Assembly: GCA_947624945.1 (NCBI GenBank)
Contig: CANQMJ010000038.1
Location: forward strand, 1 to 18,538
Reading direction: 5' to 3'
Length of the DNA stretch: 18,538 nucleotides
From: an uncultured Clostridia bacterium
Lineage (GTDB): Bacteria > Bacillota > Clostridia > Oscillospirales > CAG-272
Positions 6,229-13,450 of this stretch are shown one piece after another (the first letter of the stretch is position 1; each line of letters opens with the position of its first letter). Under the pieces are notes generated by a model that was not told the origin of the DNA, searched no databases, and was given only the letters and a program-made list of their open reading frames with translations. Position numbers and translations under genes: made by a program.

Positions 6229-7002
6229 TTATACGTCCGTGTGCGCGAGCAGATAGCGTTTATAGAGCTTTTCTTCGACGTAGCCGACGACGCGTCTGTA
6301 ACAGACAGGGTCGTGCATGCCGCCCGCGATGCCCGCTATCGGTATGCCCTGAACGAATTTCATCGTCATCATCGCGTCCGACAGCGCGTGCGCGGTGCGT
6401 CTCGACTGCTCCCGTGTCTCGCGCTCCGTCGGAGTATACGGCGACGTCAGCATTTCGTCGACTTTTCGGTCGGCGTCCGCGAACGCGACGCCGTCGAGAA
6501 GCGACGTTTCCATCATGCATAGGAGCAGATAACGCTCGCCCGCGTCGTCTGTGTCGACGCCGAACCGCAGCGCCGTGCGGAACACGCCGCGCAGAAGCAC
6601 GGTCGTGAAAATCGCCGCGTCCGGCACGCCGATGCCGAGCGCGCCGAGAGTTATCCCCTCCGCCGCCGTCAGCGCCGTCAGTGCGCGGTTAGCGCGGCGC
6701 GAGCTTTTGCGGACTCGTTTCACGTCGCGTCTCTGTCCGCGCCGCCCGACGGCATAGTCGAGCACCTCGAAGCTCTCCCTGACGCGCTCCGTTTTTCCGA
6801 CGGTGACTGCGCCTCCGTGAACGAAAACGACGTCGAACACCTTTGCAAACGACGCATCGATCAGCCGTTTTACATTCTCCGGCAGCGGCAGTTCGAGTCT
6901 ATGTCCGCGTTCGCGCGAACCGCGTTTTTTCTCGCGCTCACGCAGCCGCAAAAGCTCACGCTCGCACGACGCGCAAGTTCTATTCGATATGTATTCCCCC
7001 AC
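6229..7002 (-). CDS. EcsC family protein
   Basis: A 257-residue protein resembling EcsC (PF12787), a family named from the B. subtilis ecsABC locus but mostly found without the ABC transporter and of unknown biochemical role. Residues 1-40 are highly charged with a CASC pair near the start. The family core follows: a segment around TALTAAEGITLGALGIGVPD with glycine-rich hydrophobic stretches (about 110-130), an RTALRFGVD region, and a C-terminal hydrophobic GIPIAGIAGGMHDP. It starts with GTG at 7002, supported by GGAGGG eight bases upstream. No ecsA or ecsB gene is in the window, so it is an orphan member. A TATAAT lies upstream at 7040-7035 on the same strand, but no convincing -35 goes with it. 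Neighbours on both sides belong to separate units. Confidence 0.8.
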   Translation of the reverse strand: MGEYISNRTCASCERELLRLREREKKRGSRERGHRLELPLPENVKRLIDASFAKVFDVVFVHGGAVTVGKTERVRESFEVLDYAVGRRGQRRDVKRVRKSSRRANRALTALTAAEGITLGALGIGVPDAAIFTTVLLRGVFRTALRFGVDTDDAGERYLLLCMMETSLLDGVAFADADRKVDEMLTSPYTPTERETREQSRRTAHALSDAMMTMKFVQGIPIAGIAGGMHDPVCYRRVVGYVEEKLYKRYLLAHTDV

Positions 7003-7010
7003 AGTGTATT

Positions 7011-7016
7011 CCCTCC
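7011..7016 (-). promoter_or_regulatory. Strong Shine-Dalgarno site fixing a GTG start
   Basis: GGAGGG on the minus strand, eight bases before the GTG at 7002. No ATG in frame competes nearby. Confidence 0.8.
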
Positions 7017-7133
7017 GTGCAGTCGTTTTTTGTCATTATATGCGCGGGTGGAGAAAATTTCTTTATGTTGGCGGGATTTTAGATGTGTGCGATAAAAATA
7101 ATAGAGTAGTAAAAGTTCTTGAAAAGAAAGAGG

Positions 7134-7179
7134 TCCGGAGAAAGGAAAACTTCTTTCAAGAAGTTTTCCTTTCTCCGGA
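7134..7179. terminator. Long perfect inverted repeat, likely (bidirectional) terminator after the sensor kinase
   Basis: TCCGGAGAAAGGAAAACTTC begins the left arm (7134-7155); the right arm (7158-7179) is its exact complement, giving 22 bp with a 2-base TC spacer. It sits 7 bp beyond the kinase stop codon at 7187. The better U-rich tail (TTCTTTTATTTCT) lies on the plus-strand side. On the minus strand the tail is CCTCTTTCTTTTC. Confidence 0.65.
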
Positions 7180-7186
7180 AATTCTT

Positions 7187-8776
7187 TTATTTCTCAATCG
7201 GCAACTCGAACCAGAACGTGCTGCCGGCGCCGACTGTGCTCGACACGCCGAAGCGCGCGTTATGAAGGAGAAGTATCTCCTTCACTATGGAGAGGCCGAG
7301 TCCGGAGCCGCCGACGCCGCGCCGGTGCGTTTTATCGACTTTGTAGTAGCGGTCCCATATGAGCGGAAGGTCTTCCTTTGCTATTCCCTCTCCCGTGTCC
7401 GTCACCGACACGCGCACGACGCCGTCCGACAATGTCATCGCAACGCTCACGGTCTTGTCCTCGCCCGTGTAGTTGACGGCGTTGCCGATGAGATTGTATA
7501 TCACCTGGAGTATGCGCGTCTTGTCCGCGTTGACGATCACGGGTTCGTTCGTCGGCTCGTACACTATCCTGTACCCGTCAGCGCCGTACAGCTTGTCGAC
7601 CCGCTCGACAGTCTCGGTCACCGCCTCGCCGAGGTCGAATTTTGCGAGCGTGAGCTCTTGCCGTCCGGTGCCGAATCTCGACAGCTCGAGAAGGTCCGAC
7701 ACGAGCGTCGACAGTCTGTGCGTCTCGTCTATCACGACCTGCATGTTCTCGGGCGTGTTCTCGTCCGGTATGTCGCGCATCATCTCCGTATAGCCCTCGA
7801 TGAGCGTCAGCGGCGTGCGCAGGTCGTGCGACACGTTCGCTATGAGCTCCTTCTGCATGCGGTCCGCTTTCGTGAGCTCGAGCGACGCCTGCGTAAGCGT
7901 GTCCGACAGCTCGTCTATTTCGCGGTAGCCGCCCCTGACAGCGCCGCCGTCGTATCTGCCCGATGAAAGCGCCTTCGCCTCGCGGTTGACGTCGAGTATC
8001 GGCGCCGACACGTGCCATGCGATAAATCCCGCGAGCGCCGCCGCCAAGAGGAGCGTTATTATCGTTATCCACAAAAGCTGTATCTTTAACGCCTCGACCG
8101 TCGACGACACGGGCGCCGCCGAGCAGTTGAGGAACACGACGGCGTCGCCGCCGTCGTCGGTCACGACGGCGCGCGTATACAAAACGGAGTCGGGTATCGA
8201 GTCCGCGAACGCGTCGAGGTCGAAACTGCGCACATATACGCCGTCGTCGGACTCTCTCGCGCGCATATAGTACGACGTCAGCGACTCCGAGTCGATGTTG
8301 TGCAGCATGCAGCCGTACGAGATGTGCGAGTCCGCGATGCGGTAGCCGCTGCGGTCGACGAAATAGTAGACGGAGACGCAGAGCTCGTATTTCGCCGACA
8401 GCTCGCCTACGAGCGAGGTGAGTTTATCCGTGTCGAGCGATTCGACGACGGAGCGCCCGCCGCCGTAAACGGTGACGCTGCCGTCTTTGTTTTGATGCGC
8501 TATAACACCGTTTTCGCCGCTGTCTGCCGTCAGCTTTTGTACCTCGTTCCCGATCTTTATCGACGCGTCCTCGAGGCGCGACGTCATGATGCTGCCGTAA
8601 AAGTTGTCGAGCAGGAATATCTGAAACAGCCACACGAGCGCTATCACCACGGCGACGAATGCGAAAAGATACGCGAGTATGCGCCAGCGCACGCCGAACG
8701 AGCGGCGCTTTCTGCGAGTCTTAGGCGCGTCGGTCCCGGTCAGCGCCTGCTCGGTGTCAAAATTACCGTCCGTCAT
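7187..8776 (-). CDS. Sensor histidine kinase (HAMP-HisKA-HATPase_c)
   Basis: A 529-residue membrane-bound two-component sensor. The order is a cytoplasmic basic N-terminus, a first membrane helix at about 31-56, an extracytoplasmic sensor region of about 175 residues, a second membrane helix at about 232-255, and a HAMP domain at about 256-300. HisKA follows with the phosphoacceptor His317 (ANVSHDLRTPLT), then the ATPase domain. That has the N box (NLIGNAVNYTG, Asn432), the G1 box (DTGEGIA, 460-466) and the G2 box (GGSGLGLSIV, 489-498). All catalytic residues are present. The ATG overlaps the response-regulator stop by 4 bp (ATGA), so the pair is translationally coupled. The architecture resembles PhoR/BaeS-type envelope sensors, but the signal cannot be read from sequence. 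Confidence 0.97.
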   Translation of the reverse strand: MTDGNFDTEQALTGTDAPKTRRKRRSFGVRWRILAYLFAFVAVVIALVWLFQIFLLDNFYGSIMTSRLEDASIKIGNEVQKLTADSGENGVIAHQNKDGSVTVYGGGRSVVESLDTDKLTSLVGELSAKYELCVSVYYFVDRSGYRIADSHISYGCMLHNIDSESLTSYYMRARESDDGVYVRSFDLDAFADSIPDSVLYTRAVVTDDGGDAVVFLNCSAAPVSSTVEALKIQLLWITIITLLLAAALAGFIAWHVSAPILDVNREAKALSSGRYDGGAVRGGYREIDELSDTLTQASLELTKADRMQKELIANVSHDLRTPLTLIEGYTEMMRDIPDENTPENMQVVIDETHRLSTLVSDLLELSRFGTGRQELTLAKFDLGEAVTETVERVDKLYGADGYRIVYEPTNEPVIVNADKTRILQVIYNLIGNAVNYTGEDKTVSVAMTLSDGVVRVSVTDTGEGIAKEDLPLIWDRYYKVDKTHRRGVGGSGLGLSIVKEILLLHNARFGVSSTVGAGSTFWFELPIEK

Positions 8777-9483
8777 TTTTCGGTATCAAAGCGGTAGCCG
8801 ACGCCGCGCAGCGTCACGATATGCGACGCGTACGGTCCGAGGCTGCGGCGCAGCAGCTTTATATGGGTGTCGAGCGTTCTGTCGTCGCCGTAGAAATCGT
8901 AGCCCCACACCTGCGTTATTAGCGTTTCGCGCTTGAGCGCTATGTTGCGGTTTTTGAGCATGTAGAAGAAGAGCTGGTACTCCTTCGGCGACATATCGAC
9001 TCTCTTGCCGTCCCTGTACACGATGCGCGCCGTCATGTCGACCCTGAGCCCGTCGAGCTCGAATATCTCGTGGTGAGCGTCGTCGCCCGCGCCCTCGGCG
9101 CCGGCTCCCGTATGCGGCCGCCCGTTGACGCGCTTCATTATCGCGTCTATGCGAAGCATCAGCTCCTTCGGCGAGAACGGCTTGACGACGTAGTCGTCGA
9201 TGCCGAGCTCGAACGCGTTTATCTTGTCGTATTCCTCGCCTCTTGCCGAAAGCATTATTATCGGGACGTTTGAAAATTTTCTTATCTCTCTGCACGCCGA
9301 AAAGCCGTCGAGCTCCGGCATCATTATGTCGATTATAAGTATGTCGTAGCCGCCCTCGCGCGCCATCTCGACGGCGCGGATGCCGTCCGCAGCCTCGTCG
9401 GTCGTATGGCCCTCGAACGCCGCATACTTGCATATCATGCGCCGTATGCGCTCCTCGTCATCGACAACAAGTATCTTATACAT
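8773..9483 (-). CDS. Response regulator, OmpR/PhoB family
   Basis: A 236-residue DNA-binding response regulator. The receiver domain (about 1-115) has the acidic pair Asp8/Asp9, phosphoacceptor Asp52 (IIDIMMPELDG), Ser79 and Lys101 (VVKPFSPKEL). The winged-helix effector domain (about 140-234) ends in the typical HIVTLRGVGYRF. Two ATGs lie six bases apart. I choose 9483 over 9489 because the AAGGGGGG site is seven bases from 9483 but only one base from 9489. It is the first gene of an operon with the sensor kinase, overlapping it by 4 bp, and it has its own promoter directly upstream. The htrA-like gene lies upstream in the same direction and is a possible target, which is inference. Confidence 0.97.
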   Translation of the reverse strand: MYKILVVDDEERIRRMICKYAAFEGHTTDEAADGIRAVEMAREGGYDILIIDIMMPELDGFSACREIRKFSNVPIIMLSARGEEYDKINAFELGIDDYVVKPFSPKELMLRIDAIMKRVNGRPHTGAGAEGAGDDAHHEIFELDGLRVDMTARIVYRDGKRVDMSPKEYQLFFYMLKNRNIALKRETLITQVWGYDFYGDDRTLDTHIKLLRRSLGPYASHIVTLRGVGYRFDTEK

Positions 9484-9490
9484 TGCCATG

Positions 9491-9498
9491 CCCCCCTT
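9491..9498 (-). promoter_or_regulatory. Ribosome-binding site selecting the second ATG of the response regulator
   Basis: AAGGGGGG on the minus strand. It is seven bases from ATG 9483 and one base from ATG 9489. Confidence 0.7.
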
Positions 9499-9506
9499 TT
9501 TATGTT

Positions 9507-9535
9507 ATTGTATCAAAAAGATGCGCAAAATTCAA
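9507..9535 (-). promoter_or_regulatory. Promoter of the two-component operon
   Basis: On the minus strand -35 TTGAAT (9535-9530), 17-bp spacer, extended -10 TGA plus TACAAT (9512-9507). Confidence 0.75.
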
Positions 9536-9539
9536 GACC

Positions 9540-9571
9540 GGGGGGAAGCTCTCGGATAAAAGTTTCCCCCC
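9540..9571 (-). terminator. Stem-loop between htrA-like gene and two-component operon
   Basis: GGGGGGAA and its complement form an 11-position stem (9540-9550 with 9561-9571) with a single irregular pair and a 10-base loop. On the minus strand a short, weak U-rich stretch follows and overlaps the next promoter. It is likely the terminator of the htrA-like gene. Confidence 0.5.
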
Positions 9572-9599
9572 GATCCCCCGTCGTCGGGTCGTTATTCGG

Positions 9600-11150
9600 T
9601 CATTCGTCCACTATGTTGAGTTCTGAGCCGCGTTCGAAGCATTCGAGCTCGATGTTGACGTATCTGCCGCCTCTTATGACCATGCCGCTTACCTTATCGC
9701 CGACCTTGTGACTCTTGAGGACGGCTCTCACATCCGCGAAATCCGTTATCTCGACGCCGTCGAGCTGGACAATTCTGTCGCCGGGCTCGACCTGATCGTC
9801 GTTGTAGCCTTCGTCAGCCGAATTTACATAGATGCCGAACGAATTCACGCGGTACTGCATCAGCTTCTGATAATCGTCTATGTTGAGGACCGTTATCTTG
9901 AACGATACGCGTCCCGGGACGTAGCCGAGCTCGAGCAGGTCGTTCGTGACAGATGTGACGTCGTCTATCGGGATTGCGAATCCGAGTCCCTCGATGCCCG
10001 TTTCCGAATACTTTGCGTTTACGATGCCGACGAGCTCGCCCGCCATGTTGAACATGCCGCCGCCCGAGTTTCCGGGGTTGACCGCCGCGTTCGTCTGGAG
10101 AAGGTTCATCGTCTCGTCGCCGACCGTGATCTCGCGGTCGAGCGCGCTTATAATGCCGTTTGTGACGCTGCCGCCGAGCGTGCCGAGCGGGTTGCCGATT
10201 ATTACGACCTCCTCGCCGACGACGAGGTTAGACGACATGCCGATCTTTGCGGGCTTTAACCCTTCGGCGTCGATCTTGATTATCGCGATATCGGTGTCGG
10301 TGTCCTTGCCGTAGAGCGTCGCCGGGTACGTCTCGCCGTTCGTGAGGCGAACGTTTATCGTCGACGCGTTGCCGTACGTATCGCTCGTTATGACGTGGTT
10401 ATTCGTGACTATATAACCGTCCTCGCTGATTATGACGCCGCTGCCCGCGCCGGACGAGTAATAGAAGCTGTCCTTTGCCGTGTACTCGGTCGTTATCTCG
10501 ACGACGGAGTCGGCGACCTCGGCGACGACGTCCGCGATCGTTCCCTTTTCCGACGTGCCGAGCGAGTTCGGCGCGACGGTGAATCCGGCGGGGCCGTTCT
10601 TGCCGTCCTGCGCCGCAGTTTCGTCGGCCGCATCGACTATTTTGCCGCTCGCGTCGACGGTCTCGGTTCCGTCAGCAGGGGTGTCCTGACCCGTCATATA
10701 CGCCGCGCCGACGAATATCGTCGAGGCTACGACGAGCGCCACGAGCACTACGAGTGCTATCACGACGGGCGCCTTGCCGCGCTTCTTTTTCTTCGGCGGC
10801 TTCGGAGGCGGCGTCGGTGTGCCGTAACCGTATCCGTACTGTCCGCCGTAGTAGTAGGGGTTATACTGGTAGTACGAGGACTGCGGCTGTCCCTGCTGTC
10901 CCTGCTGCTGTCCTGCGCCGTACTGTCCGTTGTACTGTCCGTATCCGCCCTGCGGCTGCTGCGGCTGCGGCGGCTGCATCTGCGGCTGTCCATACGACTG
11001 TTGATAAGCGTTTACGTTGTCGTGCGGTGCAGACGCTTCGCGCGGCTTGTTATCGACGCTGTTTTTTTCGGCGTCACTTACGTCGTTTTCTCTGTTTTCG
11101 TTTTTTTCTTCGTTTTCGTCGTTGTTTTCTCCGTAAATATATTCCGACAT
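9600..11150 (-). CDS. HtrA/DegP-like membrane-anchored trypsin-type serine protease with PDZ domain
   Basis: A 516-residue envelope protease that would degrade or process misfolded exported proteins. Residues 1-125 are cytoplasmic and low in complexity: an acidic Asn/Glu-rich start, then a Gln/Gly/Tyr/Pro-rich stretch, then a proline-lysine patch. One membrane helix (about 128-151) acts as an uncleaved signal anchor, putting the protease outside. The S1C domain (about 203-405) has the full catalytic triad: His252 (TNNHVI), Asp287 (DTDIAI) and Ser362 (GNSGGG). A PDZ domain follows (about 408-500). ATG 11150 has GAGGT nine bases upstream. It lies next to, and co-oriented with, a two-component system, as many htrA genes do, and is divergent from the transporter operon. 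The long disordered N-terminus is unusual in length and composition. Confidence 0.96.
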   Translation of the reverse strand: MSEYIYGENNDENEEKNENRENDVSDAEKNSVDNKPREASAPHDNVNAYQQSYGQPQMQPPQPQQPQGGYGQYNGQYGAGQQQGQQGQPQSSYYQYNPYYYGGQYGYGYGTPTPPPKPPKKKKRGKAPVVIALVVLVALVVASTIFVGAAYMTGQDTPADGTETVDASGKIVDAADETAAQDGKNGPAGFTVAPNSLGTSEKGTIADVVAEVADSVVEITTEYTAKDSFYYSSGAGSGVIISEDGYIVTNNHVITSDTYGNASTINVRLTNGETYPATLYGKDTDTDIAIIKIDAEGLKPAKIGMSSNLVVGEEVVIIGNPLGTLGGSVTNGIISALDREITVGDETMNLLQTNAAVNPGNSGGGMFNMAGELVGIVNAKYSETGIEGLGFAIPIDDVTSVTNDLLELGYVPGRVSFKITVLNIDDYQKLMQYRVNSFGIYVNSADEGYNDDQVEPGDRIVQLDGVEITDFADVRAVLKSHKVGDKVSGMVIRGGRYVNIELECFERGSELNIVDE

Positions 11151-11202
11151 GTGATTTTACCTCACTTTCGCAAATTTGCTCTTGTTTTTACTTTGTGATT
11201 CG

Positions 11203-11210
11203 ATTATAAT
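11203..11210. promoter_or_regulatory. Palindromic ATTATAAT that could serve as -10 for both divergent genes
   Basis: ATTATAAT reads TATAAT on both strands. On the plus strand TTGTTT (11182-11187) stands 17 bp upstream as a poor -35. On the minus strand no clear -35 is seen. The 161-bp gap between the htrA-like and transporter genes must hold both promoters, and I see no better -10. Confidence 0.4.
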
Positions 11211-11259
11211 TTTGTTATGTGAACACTGTATGACGTCGGGGGAAAATCTTTTTGAATTT

Positions 11260-11275
11260 TTGACGCATATGTCAA
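11260..11275. promoter_or_regulatory. Possible operator upstream of the transporter operon
   Basis: TTGAC, six bases, GTCAA: a short palindrome 36 bp before the transporter ATG. Its size suits a dimeric repressor, but no dedicated regulator gene is adjacent. It is weak evidence. Confidence 0.25.
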
Positions 11276-11311
11276 CCGTCCGCCGTCACATTATAACGTG
11301 GGGTACCGCAA

Positions 11312-12592
11312 ATGAAACTGAACTACAAAAAGACAGTGCTCGTCGGATTCGCGTTCTTTTTAATATGCGCGTTCTGGCAGGCGTACGACACGATAGTGCC
11401 GCTGATCCTGACGAACAAGTTCGATATGTCGCAGGGCTGGTCCGGCTTCGTCATGGCGCTCGACAACGCGTTCGCCGTCGTGCTTCTGCCCATCTTCGGC
11501 AACATATCAGACAAAGCCTCGACGCGTCTCGGACGGCGCACGCCGTTCATCATCTTCGGCACTGTCGCCGCCGCCGTGTTCTTTGCTATACTCGGCGTCG
11601 TCGACACGCTGCCCGTTTTCATCGCAGTCCTTCTCTGCACGCTTCTTTCAATGGCGACGTTCCGCTCGCCCGCCGTCGCGCTTATGCCCGACGTTACCGT
11701 CAAGCCGCTGCGCTCGAAGGGCAACGCCGTCATCAATCTGATGGGTACGGCCGGCAGCATCATCGTGCTCGTGCTCGCGACAGTATACAAGACGAGCGAG
11801 CCCGGCAAGACGGACTTTTCCGCATACATGATAACGGTCTGCGGCATCATGGCGGCGGCGCTGTGCGTATTCGTCCTCACGGTGCGCGAAAAGAAGTGGG
11901 CGGCCGAGATGGAGGAGGACACGGTCCGCTACGACTGCGACCGCGAGTCGCAGGAGCGCTCGGACACGGGTAAGCTGTCGCGCTCGCAGTTCGTCTCGCT
12001 CATACTGATACTCGCCTCCGTCGCGCTTTGGTACACGGGCTATAACGCCGTCACGTCCAAATACTCCGTCTATGCGACCGACATCCTCGGCATCAGCTAT
12101 TCGACGACGCTGCTGCTCGCTAACGCCGCCGCCGTCGTCACGTATATTCCGATAGGATTTCTCGCGTCCCGCATAGGGCGCAGAAAGTCTATCCTGATAG
12201 GCGTCGCGGCGCTCGCCGTTGCTTTCGGCGGCGCCGCCTTCATCGGACCCGGCACGTCCGTCATTGTAATGGACATACTGTTTGCGCTCGCCGGCATCGG
12301 CTGGGCGACGATAAACGTCAACTCGTTCCCGATGGTGGTGGAACTCGCCAAGTCCGGCGACGTCGGCAAATACACGGGCTTCTACTACACCGCGTCGATG
12401 GCGGCGCAGATAGTCACGCCAATTCTGTCCGGCGTGCTGATGGACAACTTCGGCATGCGCGTCCTGTTCCCGTACGCCGCCGTGTTCGTCGTGTTCTCGT
12501 TCTGCACGATGCTGTTCGTCCGCCACGGCGACTCGAAGCCGCCGAAGTCAAAATCAAAGCTTGAAGCGTTCGCCGACGCGGACGCGGACTGA
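11312..12592 (+). CDS. MFS transporter, GPH/SLC45-like (probable sugar:cation symporter)
   Basis: A 426-residue polytopic membrane transporter with about 12 hydrophobic segments split by a charged central loop (about 195-225). The motif A-like loop is GNISDKASTRLGRRTPFI (63-80), a form typical of the GPH/SLC45 sucrose-type carriers. It is echoed in the second half by SRIGRRKSIL. Substrate cannot be read from sequence; sugars or glycosides are the family norm, and a role linked to the glycerophosphodiesterase next door is also possible. The ATG at 11312 has only a modest GTGGGG site. The stop is 3 bp before the next start, so it heads an operon with the GDPD and CapA-like genes. The C-terminus ends in a Lys/Ser then Ala-Asp tail. 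Confidence 0.87.
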   Translation: MKLNYKKTVLVGFAFFLICAFWQAYDTIVPLILTNKFDMSQGWSGFVMALDNAFAVVLLPIFGNISDKASTRLGRRTPFIIFGTVAAAVFFAILGVVDTLPVFIAVLLCTLLSMATFRSPAVALMPDVTVKPLRSKGNAVINLMGTAGSIIVLVLATVYKTSEPGKTDFSAYMITVCGIMAAALCVFVLTVREKKWAAEMEEDTVRYDCDRESQERSDTGKLSRSQFVSLILILASVALWYTGYNAVTSKYSVYATDILGISYSTTLLLANAAAVVTYIPIGFLASRIGRRKSILIGVAALAVAFGGAAFIGPGTSVIVMDILFALAGIGWATINVNSFPMVVELAKSGDVGKYTGFYYTASMAAQIVTPILSGVLMDNFGMRVLFPYAAVFVVFSFCTMLFVRHGDSKPPKSKSKLEAFADADAD

Positions 12593-12595
12593 CGT

Positions 12596-13450
12596 ATGCA
12601 TATGAATATAAGACTAATTATACTGTTTATAGTTGTTCCCGTACTCGCGCTGATTTATGTTTTTGCGATAGCGGGACGGCGGCGCCGTCCCGACGCGCCG
12701 GACTTTTTCCGCCGTCTATATGCGCACCGCGGGCTGTTCTCGCCGCAGGCGCAGAATAAGGTGCCGGAAAATTCGCTCGCCGCTTTCCGTCTCGCCGTCG
12801 AGCACGGGTTCGGCATCGAGCTCGACGTACACGTATCCGCCGACGGCGAGCTGTTCGTGTTCCACGACGATACGCTGTCTCGCGCATGCGGCGAAAACGT
12901 GTCGGTGACGTCGCTCACGTATGATGAGCTTTCGTCGCGCTCCCTTTTCGGCAGCAACGAGCACATACCGCTCTTCTCCGACGTGCTGAAACTCATCGGC
13001 GGCAAAGTGCCGCTCATCGTCGAGGTCAAATGCGCGCCGCGCGAACCTGTTGCGCCCGTCTGTGAGCGCGTCAAGCACATGCTTGACGGATATTCGGGCG
13101 CATACGTCATCGAATCGTTCAATCCCGGCGTCGTACACTGGTTCCGCAAAAACGCGCCATATGTGTTCCGCGGGCAGCTCTCGGAGCAGTTCTTCACTCC
13201 CGGTCACCGCGACCCCGCGCGGTTCGCGCTCCATCATCTGCTCGTCAATGTCCTCGGACGTCCCGATTTCGTCGCCTACAACTGCCGCCACAGACGCGCG
13301 CTCGCGTTTCGCATTTGGCGGCGTCTATACCGTATGCCCGCCGCCGGATGGACCGTCCGCGACGCGGACACTATGCGGACGCTCATACGCGAGGACGCCT
13401 ACGACTGTCTGATATTTGAGGGGTTCGTGCCTGATGAAACTTCGTTCTGA
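12596..13450 (+). CDS. Membrane-anchored glycerophosphodiester phosphodiesterase
   Basis: A 284-residue GDPD-family TIM-barrel enzyme that would hydrolyse glycerophosphodiesters to glycerol-3-phosphate and an alcohol. An N-terminal membrane helix (about 4-26) and a basic patch anchor it, with the catalytic domain probably outside. Catalytic landmarks are HRG (His44, Arg45), PENS (Glu58), ELDVHVSADGELFVFHD (Glu75, Asp77, His90) and VEVK (Glu143, Lys145), with GWTVRD near the end. All expected residues are present. Starts at 12596 and 12602 are in frame; neither has a strong ribosome-binding site, and coupling to the MFS stop 3 bp upstream is likely. It overlaps the next gene by 17 bp. Possible substrates include phospholipid head groups or teichoic acid glycerophosphate. 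Confidence 0.92.
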   Translation: MHMNIRLIILFIVVPVLALIYVFAIAGRRRRPDAPDFFRRLYAHRGLFSPQAQNKVPENSLAAFRLAVEHGFGIELDVHVSADGELFVFHDDTLSRACGENVSVTSLTYDELSSRSLFGSNEHIPLFSDVLKLIGGKVPLIVEVKCAPREPVAPVCERVKHMLDGYSGAYVIESFNPGVVHWFRKNAPYVFRGQLSEQFFTPGHRDPARFALHHLLVNVLGRPDFVAYNCRHRRALAFRIWRRLYRMPAAGWTVRDADTMRTLIREDAYDCLIFEGFVPDETSF

